Shown one piece after another: positions 9,734-18,851 of a stretch of 64,000 bases of DNA (position 1 is its first letter; every line of letters begins with the position of its first letter). The position numbers were made by a program, and so were the translations under genes. This stretch comes from Gammaproteobacteria bacterium (GTDB lineage Bacteria > Pseudomonadota > Gammaproteobacteria > Steroidobacterales > Woeseiaceae). Location: the NCBI GenBank assembly GCA_029884455.1, contig JAOUHU010000004.1, positions 1-64,000 on the forward strand. The letters run 5' to 3'. The notes below the pieces were generated by a model. That model did not search any database. It was not told the origin of the DNA and saw only the letters and a program-made list of their open reading frames with translations.

Positions 9734-10075
9734 CTACTTTTCGTAATTAACCGTAATGTTGTTGTCGACGCCCTTGACGCCATCTGTCGCCATGGCAAGC
9801 TTTTCGGCGGACTCGCGTGCCGCATAGGTCGACACTGTACCGCTCAGGGTCACCATGCCGGCCGCCGCGCTCACCGTGATCGCCGCCTGCGCCAACATCG
9901 GATCCTTCGCATACTGTGCCCGCACCCGGCTGCTCAGCGTGCTATCCGACGCCTGTGCCGCTGGGGTCGCGCGGTCCCTTTCCATCGGCGTGCTGGCGGT
10001 AGATCCGCCACCCAGCATCATTGCTGAACAGCCTGACAGTGTTATGGCGGCAATAAGAATTGCAAGACTGCGCAT
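9734..10075 (-). CDS. BON-domain lipoprotein
   Basis: This 113-residue predicted lipoprotein has a short signal sequence and lipobox (ITLSGC, Cys at about 16). A single BON domain covers about residues 45-111: SSRVRAQYAKDPML, then GMVTLSGTV, then VKGVDNNITV. BON proteins such as OsmY act in the periplasm or at the outer membrane and are often stress-related. The downstream grxD gene is close enough for co-transcription. The gene is divergent from the PuuD-like gene. Confidence 0.88.
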   Translation of the reverse strand: MRSLAILIAAITLSGCSAMMLGGGSTASTPMERDRATPAAQASDSTLSSRVRAQYAKDPMLAQAAITVSAAAGMVTLSGTVSTYAARESAEKLAMATDGVKGVDNNITVNYEK

Positions 10076-10164
10076 GAACTTCCTCCCTCGGCGGCCGCTA
10101 TTTTACCCTATAATGGCCGCTGCGCTCTGGCGCGACAATAAATACAATCTCGGAGAGCAATAGC
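10076..10164. promoter_or_regulatory. divergent promoter region with TATAAT
   Basis: This 89-base gap separates the BON lipoprotein gene from the PuuD-like gene. A perfect TATAAT at 10109-10114 on the plus strand could serve as a -10 element for the PuuD-like gene, but no good -35 lies at the right distance. A GCGGCCGC palindrome precedes it. The opposite strand has TAAAAT facing the BON gene. Promoter assignment is tentative. Confidence 0.35.
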
Positions 10165-10770
10165 ATGAATCCCTTAGAAAGTGTACGCGGCACAATTATC
10201 AGCGGCATCGTCCTTGCAGTTGTGATCGGCCTGGCAACGACGGGCATTGTGTTCAATACCGGCAGTTTCATCCTCTGGATACACGTTCTTGCCGGCGTCA
10301 CATGGATTGGCCTGTTGTATTACTTCAATTTCGTCCAGGTGCCGGCGCTCGGCGAGGCTGCCAAGGATGAAGGCGGTCCCGGCGGCGCAGGAATTACCAA
10401 GTACGTGGCACCACGGGCGTTATGGTGGTTTCGCTGGGGCGCATTGGTGACCTGGCTATCGGGCGCAAGCTACCTCGCGCACATCAAGATGTTTCACAGT
10501 GCATTCACGCTCGGCATGATGGGTGACGGCATGAACACGCAGGCACTGATTATCGGAGTCGGTGCCTGGCTCGGCACCATCATGCTGTTCAATGTCTGGG
10601 TCCTGATCTGGCCGAACCAGAAAAAAATCCTCGGCATCGTCAAGGCAAGCCCCGAAGAGATTGCCAAGGCGCGCCGGGTGGCATTGCTGGCCTCGCGCAC
10701 CAATACCGTGTTGTCATTCCCGATGCTGATGAGCATGGTCGGCTTCGGCCACGGCGGATTTTTTATCTGA
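10165..10770 (+). CDS. urate hydroxylase PuuD-like membrane domain protein
   Basis: This 201-residue membrane protein has about five hydrophobic segments. Its sequence (SFILWIHVLAGVTWIGLLYY, then RALWWFRWGALVTW) matches the N-terminal membrane domain of PuuD-type urate hydroxylases. In full PuuD that domain is fused to a C-terminal cytochrome c. Here the protein ends at FGHGGFFI with no CxxCH, so it is a stand-alone membrane domain and its substrate cannot be inferred. No purine-catabolism genes lie nearby. Haem-ligand histidines are likely, for example in WIHVLAG and AHIKMFH. A strong terminator follows. Confidence 0.72.
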   Translation: MNPLESVRGTIISGIVLAVVIGLATTGIVFNTGSFILWIHVLAGVTWIGLLYYFNFVQVPALGEAAKDEGGPGGAGITKYVAPRALWWFRWGALVTWLSGASYLAHIKMFHSAFTLGMMGDGMNTQALIIGVGAWLGTIMLFNVWVLIWPNQKKILGIVKASPEEIAKARRVALLASRTNTVLSFPMLMSMVGFGHGGFFI

Positions 10771-10790
10771 CAGCGCGCATACCGACCTGA

Positions 10791-10816
10791 AAAGCCCGGC
10801 CTTGCGCCGGGTTTTC
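10791..10816. terminator. bidirectional rho-independent terminator
   Basis: CCCGGC-CTTG-CGCCGGG forms a compact GC hairpin with A residues on the left and TTTT on the right. It sits between the convergent PuuD-like gene and the GGDEF/EAL gene and could stop transcription from both sides. Confidence 0.8.
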
Positions 10817-10821
10817 CAGTA

Positions 10822-13551
10822 TTACGCTACTGCTCGCGTTACGCGCTTCGGTTCGGATACACCATAGCCCTGCGCATAGTCGATTCCCATGCCGCGCAAC
10901 ATGGTGATGATTTCTTCATTTTCGGCAAACTCGGCAATGGTCTGCTTGCCGGTCAGGTGACCAATTTCATTGATTGAGCGCACCATTTCGCGATCGATTG
11001 GGTCGTGCAGAATTTCCTTCACAAAACTGCCGTCGATCTTGAGGAAATCAACCGGGAAATGCTTGAGGTAACCGAATGAGGACAATCCGGTACCGAAGTC
11101 ATCCAGTGCGAACTTGCAGCCGAGCTCCTTCAACGCATTGATAAATCGATTCGCCTGCGAATAGCTTGCAATCGCCGCAGTCTCGGTAATTTCGAAGCAG
11201 ATCTTGGTCGCGTCCAGGCCGCTCATCTGGAACTGGTCGATCACAAATGGCAAGAATTTCTCATCACCGAGACTCTGGCCAGACAGGTTGATCGAACACA
11301 AGGCCAGCCGCTCGCGCTCATCTGCCTCGGATACCAGCCAGCGGAATGCGCTGCGGATTACCCAGCGATCGATCCCTGGCGTGATGCCGTAGCGCTCGGC
11401 TGCTTCGATAAACAACCCCGGCGAAATGATGCCACCATTCTCGTCCCGCATGCGCAACAGGATTTCATAGTGTGCGCCCTGTTCCTCGACCTGCAGCGGC
11501 CGAATCGTCTGTCGAAACAATTCAAATCGATTTTCTTCGAGCGCATTATTAATTCGCGCCGCCCACTGCATTTCGCGGCGCCGGCGCATCAGGTCGATAT
11601 CGTTTTCCTGGAAACTATGGATACGGTTCCTGCCTGCCTCTTTTGCCGCCGCACAGGCGCTGTCGGCGGCACTCAACAAGGCGGCCACATCCTCGTTGTC
11701 CGCAGTAATCGGTACCACACCGATGCTGACACCGAGCCGGAAACTGCGCTCATCCCACATGAACTTGTAATCGCCAATAGCAACGCGTAGCGATTCCGCC
11801 GTCTGCATTGCCTCTTCGAGCGAACAGCTTTCCAGCAATACGCCGAATTCATCGCCCCCGAGGCGAGCGAGCGTATCGCGCCAGCGGATCTTCGATTTCA
11901 GCAACGCTCCAAGCTGGCCCAGCAAGGCATCGCCGGCACTGTGACCGCAGGAGTCGTTCACTATCTTGAACTGGTCGAGGTCCAAATAACAAAGCGCATA
12001 GGAAGCTTCTCGCGCCCTGGCGCTGCGTAAGGCACGCTCAAGACGATTCTCAAACTCGCGCCGATTAACAAGGCCAGTCAGGATGTCGTGGCTTGCATGG
12101 TAGCTAAGGCGACGATTCAGCTCGCGTGACTCGCTGACGTCATGAAACACCAGCACTCCGCCAGTGACATTGCCCTTGCCATCCCGAATTGGCGACGCGG
12201 TACTTTCAATATAGAGCTCATTGCCGTCACGCCGGATCAACAATGTCGGGCGCACGGACTTAATCGCACGGTTGCGGCGAATCGCGACCGACAGTGGATT
12301 TTCCAGGGGCTCGCAAGTCTCCTCGTGAAAGCCACGAAAAATCTCGTCAATCGGGCGGCCACTACCGTCGTCAACTTTCCAGCCGGTCAGGCCTTCCGCT
12401 ACCGGGTTGACATACTCGACATTGCAATTGGCGTCAGTCGTGATAACGCCATCGCCAATCGACTGCAAGGTGATTTGCGCGCTCTCCTTCTCGCGAAACA
12501 ACGCCTCCTCATAAAGCTTGCGCTCGGTAATATCGACTTCTACCCCAAGCAGGCGGATCAGGCGCCCATTGGCATCGAGAACCGCCTTGGCGCGACTGCT
12601 CATCCAGCGCCAGTCGCCGTTCTGGTGTTTCATTCGATGTACGGACTCAAACACCGGTGTCTTGTTCTCGAGGTGCTCCCGCATCCTCGACTGCACGCGC
12701 GCCATGTCACTTGGATGCACCAGGTTGTACCAATCCAGCAGTACCTCGTCCTGCTCGACATCGTAGCCAAGCATCGATTTCCAGCGCCGTGACAACTTGA
12801 TGCGTTTCGAAGCGCCGTCGAAGTCCCAAATGCCATCGTTTGCGGTTGCGGCAATCAGTTCATTTCGTTGCTGTAATTCACGCAGTACGTTGTTGTCGCT
12901 GATACGCTCCAGCCCGGTCGCGAGCGACACACCAATAAGTTTCAACAGCAAGTGCAGGCTGGCGTCCCAGCTTTCAACCGGGTGTTCGTTTGCTAACGCC
13001 AGAAAGCCGGCAATCTCATTGTGTACCGAGAAACCAATGAGCAAGATCGAACCATTATGTAACTCGGCCAGCCGCTGCAATTCTGCGGTCGCCTGCCTGG
13101 AGCCATTTAAGGTATCGGCGACTTCGACAATCTTCAGGTGCCCCAGCCGCTCGCACAGCCACGGCCAGTTGTCGAGCGACTCACCGGCCAGGTTATCTGC
13201 CTTGCAGCGTGCAAAACTGGTGCTGGCTGCAAGTACGGTCTCAAAACTCCTCCCGTCACTGGAGATCAAGGCGACAAACGCGGCGTCACAACCGGCCGCA
13301 TCCGGCAACTCGGCAATCATGTTTTGCAGCTGCGCTTTGTAGTTAGCCGGATCCAGCGTCTGGGCGCCAATCGCTATCTTGGTCTGCAATGCGTCCGCAG
13401 AGCCGCGCGTACGCTCACCGGCTCGCGGTCTGCGATGCCGGATTCCGGAAATATCATTGCTGTCTGGGGGTAAACTCAAAAGACATAATCCCGCACGCAA
13501 GCCCTTGTGTTGCACGGGGAAGTATTTTGACACGTTAGCATGCGAATACAA
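10822..13551 (-). CDS. GAF-PAS-PAS-GGDEF-EAL cyclic-di-GMP enzyme
   Basis: Domains in order are a GAF-like sensor (about 80-225), two PAS domains with PAC ends (about 230-360 and 365-480, with DITERKLYEEAL and HDVSESREL), GGDEF (about 485-645) and EAL (about 655-905). LARLGGDEFG is intact, so diguanylate cyclase activity is possible. The EAL motif reads EIL (YEILLRM), but the other phosphodiesterase residues are present: INLSGQSL, FEITET, LDDFGTG, LKIDGSFV and YAQGYG. The protein could make or degrade c-di-GMP. It lacks transmembrane segments. The start is uncertain: the frame opens with a TTG at 13551, but the first ~50 residues look non-coding, and TTG codons nearer 13479 or 13390 are alternatives. 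Confidence 0.88.
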   Translation of the reverse strand: MYSHANVSKYFPVQHKGLRAGLCLLSLPPDSNDISGIRHRRPRAGERTRGSADALQTKIAIGAQTLDPANYKAQLQNMIAELPDAAGCDAAFVALISSDGRSFETVLAASTSFARCKADNLAGESLDNWPWLCERLGHLKIVEVADTLNGSRQATAELQRLAELHNGSILLIGFSVHNEIAGFLALANEHPVESWDASLHLLLKLIGVSLATGLERISDNNVLRELQQRNELIAATANDGIWDFDGASKRIKLSRRWKSMLGYDVEQDEVLLDWYNLVHPSDMARVQSRMREHLENKTPVFESVHRMKHQNGDWRWMSSRAKAVLDANGRLIRLLGVEVDITERKLYEEALFREKESAQITLQSIGDGVITTDANCNVEYVNPVAEGLTGWKVDDGSGRPIDEIFRGFHEETCEPLENPLSVAIRRNRAIKSVRPTLLIRRDGNELYIESTASPIRDGKGNVTGGVLVFHDVSESRELNRRLSYHASHDILTGLVNRREFENRLERALRSARAREASYALCYLDLDQFKIVNDSCGHSAGDALLGQLGALLKSKIRWRDTLARLGGDEFGVLLESCSLEEAMQTAESLRVAIGDYKFMWDERSFRLGVSIGVVPITADNEDVAALLSAADSACAAAKEAGRNRIHSFQENDIDLMRRRREMQWAARINNALEENRFELFRQTIRPLQVEEQGAHYEILLRMRDENGGIISPGLFIEAAERYGITPGIDRWVIRSAFRWLVSEADERERLALCSINLSGQSLGDEKFLPFVIDQFQMSGLDATKICFEITETAAIASYSQANRFINALKELGCKFALDDFGTGLSSFGYLKHFPVDFLKIDGSFVKEILHDPIDREMVRSINEIGHLTGKQTIAEFAENEEIITMLRGMGIDYAQGYGVSEPKRVTRAVA

Positions 13552-13656
13552 GCTAACTTACTGTATTTTTTGCAGGTTCTTCAATTTTCGGCTGTCCTGG
13601 TCAACCGATGTCGCGGCGTGACGTTAAAACCAGCACACGCGCATAAGGAGAGACGT

Positions 13657-15561
13657 ATGAACCTCGCACCAGTTCGCCATGCAGCATGCCTGCTAACGGC
13701 ATTTTTTCTAGCCGCCTGCGGTGGTGGCGCCAGTACCAGTGCAAACCAGGATGTTACGCCAACAGCCAGCTGTGATCCCGCCGATACCTCCACATTCAAC
13801 AATTGCGGCACGGTATTAATCGGCTTCACTGATGCCGATGGCGATTTTCTGAATTACACCGTGACAGTCGCACGCCTGACGCTGGAAACTGCCAATGGTC
13901 GCATTGTTGAGGTGCTGCCGCGCGAAACGCGCATCAACTTCACCGATTACGTCGACCTGACGGAACTGGTGACAGCCGCTGTTGTGCCTCCGGCGACTTA
14001 CGTGGCCGGAACCATCAGCCTCGATTACGTCAATGCAGAAATTCATGTCGCAGCTGGTGACGCGAGCAAGGCAGCGATCGTTACCGACCTCGATGGCGTA
14101 CCCTTGCAACAGGCAGACCTCAAGATCGTACTCTCGAACCGCGACCAGCTTACCGTGGTGCCGCGGCGCACCGCGCTGCTGCAGCTCGACTTTGATCTTG
14201 AAGCATCGCACACGGTCGATGTCACGCCCACGCCGGCTACTGCCGCCAGCGATTTGTTCATCGTTGCGGAAGTGCAGCCGGTCGATGAAAAAGACATTCG
14301 GGTACGCGGCCCTCTGCTCGAGGTGGATCAGGACGGCATGAATTACACCATTGCCATTCGCCCGTTTCATGACCGCATCGGTGACTTCGGCCGTTTCACG
14401 GTGCATGTGACCCCTGCGACCGAGTTCGAAGTCAACGGCGAAATGTGGGCCGGTGCAGAGGGTCTGCGCGCATTGAGCGCGGCAGGTCGCGGCACCGCAA
14501 CCGTTGCCGGGGGGACTCTGTCCGTCGCGGACCGCAGCTTCACTGCGCATATCGTGCTCGCCGGTTCCAGCGTCCCTGGAAGTGACCAGGATGCGGTGGT
14601 TGGCAACATCATCAAGCGTAGCGGCAACTTCCTGACCGTCCGCGGCGCGACCATCATCCCGCGTGATGCGGCGACGGATCGCCGCGCGCACTACCACGAC
14701 GATGTTGTCGTGGAAGTGGGTCCGAATACCAAGGTATTCAAGGACGGGCATCGCTTTTCGGATCTGAGCATCGACGCGCTCTCGATCGGCCAGCGGGTAA
14801 CGATACGTGGCAACCAGCCAACCCCAACGACCGAGGCCACCGCAGCACAAATCCTGTTTGATGCGACCGAGGGCGCTGTGCGCATGCATGTCACGCACCT
14901 CTCCGGGATCGTGAATACGGTCATGACCGGGCAGACCGACATTACGCTGCACGCCATCGATCGACGCCGAGTCGAGGTATTTGACTTCGCTGGCACCGGC
15001 CCGTCGCCGGATCTGGATGCGGACCCGGCAAACTATGAGATTGCCACCGGCAGCCTGGCGCTAGCGAATTTTGCGACCGGCAAGCCGATCGTTGCCTACG
15101 GCTTCCCGAGCATGTTTGGCATGGCTCCGCCAGACTTTATGGGCCGTACGGTTATCGACTACACCAATGTCCGCAGCGTGCTTGGCATGGCGTGGGGCGC
15201 GAACGGCACGATCGCACCGTTCGCCAGTATCGGTTCCGACAGCATTGTGCTTGCGCTGGATAATGGCGATCTCGGCGAACGTCACCATGTCAGGCAAGGG
15301 CCAGTGCTGATCGACCTGCTGTCACTCGGCACGAATACCACAATTCGGCCGCGCGAGACTGGCCGCATGCTGTTCTCGATCAAGTCCGGCGACAGCCTGC
15401 GGCTGTACTCGGACTACGACGACTTCGTTGCGGACCTGAGCTCCAGCCTGAATGGTTCGACGAGCGCCCGTTCGATGTATGCACGTGGCATATTCGATGT
15501 CGACAGGAATTTGTTCGTAGCCTACAAAATTGGCGTCTTGCTGCTCGAACCTGGCCTGTAA
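13657..15561 (+). CDS. large secreted beta-rich lipoprotein (DUF4382/DUF5666-like)
   Basis: This 634-residue predicted lipoprotein starts at the ATG at 13657, six bases after AAGGAG (13645-13650), with a lipobox ending FFLAAC and a GGGAST linker. The first part (about 40-190) resembles DUF4382-type domains of surface lipoproteins. Later segments contain short repeats of the kind seen in DUF5666 (for example FTVHVTPATEFEVNGEMW and NTKVFKDGHRF). No catalytic motif is visible. A structural or adhesive role at the cell surface is possible but not shown. The gene is divergent from the GGDEF/EAL gene and ends just before a long hairpin. Confidence 0.75.
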   Translation: MNLAPVRHAACLLTAFFLAACGGGASTSANQDVTPTASCDPADTSTFNNCGTVLIGFTDADGDFLNYTVTVARLTLETANGRIVEVLPRETRINFTDYVDLTELVTAAVVPPATYVAGTISLDYVNAEIHVAAGDASKAAIVTDLDGVPLQQADLKIVLSNRDQLTVVPRRTALLQLDFDLEASHTVDVTPTPATAASDLFIVAEVQPVDEKDIRVRGPLLEVDQDGMNYTIAIRPFHDRIGDFGRFTVHVTPATEFEVNGEMWAGAEGLRALSAAGRGTATVAGGTLSVADRSFTAHIVLAGSSVPGSDQDAVVGNIIKRSGNFLTVRGATIIPRDAATDRRAHYHDDVVVEVGPNTKVFKDGHRFSDLSIDALSIGQRVTIRGNQPTPTTEATAAQILFDATEGAVRMHVTHLSGIVNTVMTGQTDITLHAIDRRRVEVFDFAGTGPSPDLDADPANYEIATGSLALANFATGKPIVAYGFPSMFGMAPPDFMGRTVIDYTNVRSVLGMAWGANGTIAPFASIGSDSIVLALDNGDLGERHHVRQGPVLIDLLSLGTNTTIRPRETGRMLFSIKSGDSLRLYSDYDDFVADLSSSLNGSTSARSMYARGIFDVDRNLFVAYKIGVLLLEPGL

Positions 15562-15566
15562 TGGTG

Positions 15567-15609
15567 GCAGGCCGCCATGCCGGCGACTATCGCCGGCATG
15601 GCGGCCTGC
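15567..15609. terminator. perfect 19-bp inverted repeat, likely bidirectional terminator
   Basis: The arms 15567-15585 and 15591-15609 are exact reverse complements of 19 bases, separated by ACTAT. The hairpin starts six bases after the lipoprotein stop and lies 18 bases before the end of the convergent TPR gene. There is no T-run, so it is not a classical rho-independent terminator. It may block both polymerases or stabilise both mRNA 3' ends. Confidence 0.65.
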
Positions 15610-15626
15610 TACTTCCTTCATGCCAG

Positions 15627-17834
15627 TCAGCCGGCCGCGTGCAGGTCGGCCAGCCAGGTGCGAACTTTCTCACGCAGCTCATTTTCGTCCTGCTGCCATT
15701 TCTGCATCGCCGCCTGGACGCGCGGATCTTCAACAACATCGGCATATTGCGCCTGCTTGAAAGTTTCTTCCCATCCAAGGTTTTTGGTCACCGGCTGGGT
15801 GAAAATGCGCTCCAGGGCTACATCGGTCGCTCGGCCCGTTTCGCCGCGCAGCGCCAGCGCCCCAAACTCGGTATACGGATTTTCATCCGGATCTATGCCG
15901 AATTTTGCCGCAACCTCGTAAACGTAGTCGATACGCCGATTGAGCTCTTCCTGCGGCAGGATCTTGTACCAGGCATCAAACGCAGCCAGTTGCACGCCGC
16001 GATACTTGAGTGGCACGGACTCTGCCTCGAGATCGAGAATACCCGGCGCCTTTTGTTCGAGATACGCCAGCTCCTCCGCAACCGTTCCGCGGGCGGCCGC
16101 CACCCGCAGCAGGTGTTGCGCGGCGCCGCCATATGAAAAACGGCGGTCTTCAATATCATCCTCGATTGCGCGGCGCGCGCTGGCAACGCTCGCTTTCTCG
16201 TCGCCAAGTGCCATCGCTCGCAACATTTCCATGCGATAGGCAATTTCGCTGGTTGGCGCTATTGCAAGCACGCGTTTGCGAAAGTCATCTGCCTCGTCCA
16301 CAAGTTCAAGCTGGTACAGAAAATTGGCGGCGATGCCGGGCAGTTCGTGATCCACGGGATCCACTTCTATCGCCTTCAAGAATTGCTGCAGGTACATCAG
16401 CCCCTCGCCGGTCTGAATATGAATCTGGGCCAGATTGGCGATTGCGTTGGGTTGTGATGGCTCAATCTGCAGCGATTTTTCAAATGCGACACGAGCCTCG
16501 TCCCACCGCTCGAGACCAGAGTAAATCGCGCCAAGCTCATAGTGGATGCGCGCATTGAACGGGTCCTGGGCTAACGCCGCAAGCATCACCGGCAAGGCGT
16601 GATCTATCTGTTGGGTACCCTGGTAAAGGCGCATCAGGAAAATGCGCAGCTGTAACTGCTCCGGGTTTGCTTCAAGCAGCGGGCTGAGTTCATCGATTGC
16701 CAGAAAGAGCTCTTGTGGATCGCCGGCCACCTGGGTGTTTCGCGTGGCCTCCGCAAACACCTTGATTCCCCGGGCCATGACATTGTCCTGATCCACCGCG
16801 AGCACCTGCTCGACTGTGGCCATGATCAATTGATAGCCAACCTCACTTTCCATCAACCCGGTTTCGATCTGATGCAGGTAATTGTTTGCCAGTTCGGTTT
16901 TTGCGTCCAGAAACTCAGAATCGACCGTCAGGGCTCCCTTTAACAGGCCTTCCGCTGCTTTCAGCCCACCGTATGAATAGGTGCCACGCTCACTGATGGC
17001 CTGCAGATACAAATCATAGGCATCGGGATCGCTGGTCGAAATGCCAGCAACGTCGGTAGCTGCTGGCGCGCCGAGCAGAGACACCGACAATGCGCCACCG
17101 ACCTTCTCCGCTATCTCGTCCTGTATGCCGAAAATATCGTCAAGAGTTCGATCATAATTTTCCGACCACACATGAAAGCCGTCGTCGGCACGGATCAATT
17201 GCGCGGTTATGCGCACCCGATCACCGACCCGTTGCACGCTGCCTTCGAGTACGTGTGCCACGCCTAACGCGCCGGCTATTTCTCGGATGGTCTTATTTTG
17301 ATTCTTGAAAGCGAAACTGGAGGTTCGCGCAGCGACTTTCAGGTCCGGCATCTGAGCCAACATATGCAGAAGTGTTTCGGTCAGCCCGTCTGAAAAATAC
17401 TCATTATCGCTATCGTTAGACAGATTGACGAACGGCAACACGGCGACCGACGCTTCGCTGATCACGGCACCAGATCCATCCGTTTGGTTCGATTGCTGCG
17501 CGCTGAAGGTGGCGAAGAACACAACACCGCCAATAACTGCGGCGATAGTAAGGTAGTCCAGTTTCTTGACGGTCCGCGCACTGGCTGACTCATCACGCAC
17601 CACTTCGTGCTCGCGCTTTATGCCCTCGGGTGTAATTTCGTAAATCCAGGAGAGCGCGATGGCTGGAACAAAACCGAACGCAAAGACCAGCTTGACGGCT
17701 CGCGAAATCCAGTCTGGCGCACCGAGCTCCGGCAAAATCGCGGTCAGGACTTCGGTGATCAGCCAGCCGACGACAACATACGCGGCAGCAACGCGGAAAA
17801 CGTTCCGTCGTCTGAGTTCAGCAATCAGGGACAT
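15627..17834 (-). CDS. membrane TolB/FlgO-like domain plus TPR protein
   Basis: This 735-residue protein begins MSLIAELRRRNVFRVAAAY and has three hydrophobic segments (about 13-35, 46-67, 93-112). A TolB/FlgO-like domain follows (about 125-250), with AVLPFVNLSNDSDNEYFSDG and HVLEGSVQRVGDRVRIT, then tetratricopeptide repeats to about 600. This domain is often found fused to adenylate cyclases or CadC-like regulators, but here neither a cyclase nor a DNA-binding domain is present. The function is unknown; a membrane-tethered scaffold or signalling role is plausible. A paralogue with the same start lies at 36557-38395. Confidence 0.85.
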   Translation of the reverse strand: MSLIAELRRRNVFRVAAAYVVVGWLITEVLTAILPELGAPDWISRAVKLVFAFGFVPAIALSWIYEITPEGIKREHEVVRDESASARTVKKLDYLTIAAVIGGVVFFATFSAQQSNQTDGSGAVISEASVAVLPFVNLSNDSDNEYFSDGLTETLLHMLAQMPDLKVAARTSSFAFKNQNKTIREIAGALGVAHVLEGSVQRVGDRVRITAQLIRADDGFHVWSENYDRTLDDIFGIQDEIAEKVGGALSVSLLGAPAATDVAGISTSDPDAYDLYLQAISERGTYSYGGLKAAEGLLKGALTVDSEFLDAKTELANNYLHQIETGLMESEVGYQLIMATVEQVLAVDQDNVMARGIKVFAEATRNTQVAGDPQELFLAIDELSPLLEANPEQLQLRIFLMRLYQGTQQIDHALPVMLAALAQDPFNARIHYELGAIYSGLERWDEARVAFEKSLQIEPSQPNAIANLAQIHIQTGEGLMYLQQFLKAIEVDPVDHELPGIAANFLYQLELVDEADDFRKRVLAIAPTSEIAYRMEMLRAMALGDEKASVASARRAIEDDIEDRRFSYGGAAQHLLRVAAARGTVAEELAYLEQKAPGILDLEAESVPLKYRGVQLAAFDAWYKILPQEELNRRIDYVYEVAAKFGIDPDENPYTEFGALALRGETGRATDVALERIFTQPVTKNLGWEETFKQAQYADVVEDPRVQAAMQKWQQDENELREKVRTWLADLHAAG

Positions 17835-17945
17835 GGATAAAAATCAAAAGTTTCCGAGGCGGCTAAGATTACACCAGAATAGATTACAACTTTCACCTGA
17901 AGTTCAGAGCCTTAGATGCGTGCGACGCATTCTTGGTTGCCCGCA

Positions 17946-18195
17946 TCAGGTCCGATTTGTAGCGCGCATCAGTTGGTAAGCACCACCTCGCTGGATGGCC
18001 GCCTGGTAGGCGGGACGCGCCCGGATCCGGTCCAGGAATGCCGACAGCCGGCATTAATCGTCGCGCAGGCTGGTACGCACTTTCCGCGCCGGGCTGCCCG
18101 CCGCAGGCCACAACAGGCCACGGTCGTACTATTCAAGCAGGTACTCGATTAATGCGTTGCGAACGGGAATTTTCAAGATGGCGCACAGTTATCAT
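17946..18195 (-). pseudogene. decayed glutathione S-transferase
   Basis: Three collinear pieces of a GST survive on the minus strand. The ATG at 18195 starts MITVRHLENSRSQRI, a typical GST N-terminus. In another frame comes LIEYLLE, a stop, then YDRGLLWPAAGSPAR, which matches the GST linker before the C-terminal domain. After another stop comes LSAFLDRIRARPAYQAAIQR, followed by GGAYQL, the GST C-terminal tail. Most of both domains is deleted, and stops and a frame change interrupt the rest, so it cannot make an enzyme. It lies in the 690-base gap between the TPR gene and the cold-shock gene; 18196-18344 holds only GC-rich sequence with no gene I can see. Confidence 0.82.
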
Positions 18196-18344
18196 GTTTG
18201 CTCCAGATATGATGTTTACTGCAGGCATGGTTTGGCGCGCCAGTGTTGCGAAAACCCCGCGCCGCCGGGGCCGGCGCCACCCCCGGGGTCCCCTGCGATC
18301 CCGAGCCGGCGCCCAATACCGGACGATTATTACAGGCTAAGTCG

Positions 18345-18372
18345 TTGACTACCGAAGCTTTCTGGTTATACT
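18345..18372 (+). promoter_or_regulatory. sigma-70-type promoter of the cold-shock gene
   Basis: TTGACT (18345-18350) and TATACT (18367-18372) are separated by 16 bases. This is the best promoter match in the window. It would start transcription near 18379 and leave a leader of about 150 bases before the cold-shock ATG, similar to the long leaders of cspA-type genes. CCGAAG (18352-18357) and CTTCGG (18371-18376) form an inverted repeat across the spacer and -10, a possible operator. Confidence 0.7.
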
Positions 18373-18530
18373 TCGGCCAGCTTGAACGATCGGCTGATAT
18401 TTATGTACTCGTCTCGATGTTCCTTTTTTGGTCGCTCGACCTGTTTCTCATAAGTAATAGCATCACTTCTAGCTAATTCGGTTTCATTTCGGGACCGCAA
18501 CTACTAATGTTTAAATAGGTAAAAAATATT

Positions 18531-18737
18531 ATGGCTACAACAACCGGAACGGTTAAATGGTTTAACGACTCGAAAGGCTTCGGTTTCATCGAGCAAGAGA
18601 ATGGCCCGGACGTATTCGCGCACTTCAGCGCAATCCAGGGCGAAGGCTTCAAAAGCCTGTCGGAAGGCCAGAAAGTACAATTCACCATCGTCAACGGCCA
18701 GAAAGGTCCGCAGGCGGAGAATATCGTACCGATCTAA
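18531..18737 (+). CDS. CspA-family cold-shock protein
   Basis: This 68-residue single CSD protein binds single-stranded RNA/DNA. It carries RNP1 (KGFGFIEQ) and RNP2 (DVFAHFSAI) and begins [18 protein letters not shown]. Cold-shock proteins act as RNA chaperones, although many family members are not cold-induced. A long leader upstream suggests post-transcriptional control. The ribosome site is weak (AGGT at 18517-18520). A strong terminator follows. Confidence 0.95.
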   Translation: MATTTGTVKWFNDSKGFGFIEQENGPDVFAHFSAIQGEGFKSLSEGQKVQFTIVNGQKGPQAENIVPI

Positions 18738-18762
18738 GCTCTCTTAACAGATTGCTGGGAAG

Positions 18763-18792
18763 GGCGAGCCAATTCGGTCTCGCCTTTTTTTT
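18763..18792 (+). terminator. rho-independent terminator after the cold-shock gene
   Basis: GGCGAG (18763-18768) pairs with CTCGCC (18779-18784) and is followed by eight T residues (18785-18792). It lies 26 bases after the cold-shock stop codon. Confidence 0.9.
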
Positions 18793-18851
18793 GCGCGATC
18801 AAGTATTCCCTGGGCGCATCGAGGGCCGGCGCGGTTTGACAATCCGCTGCC

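Noticed and set aside
10822-13551. Loss of phosphodiesterase activity because the EAL motif reads EIL (and EVL in the protein at 19269)
   Set aside because: The metal-binding Glu is kept and the remaining active-site residues are present, so inactivity is not supported.
13534-13557. GTTAGC...GCTAAC inverted repeat with a TTGACA nearby
   Set aside because: The arms are only six bases and no matching -10 is present; it is not enough for an operator or promoter call.
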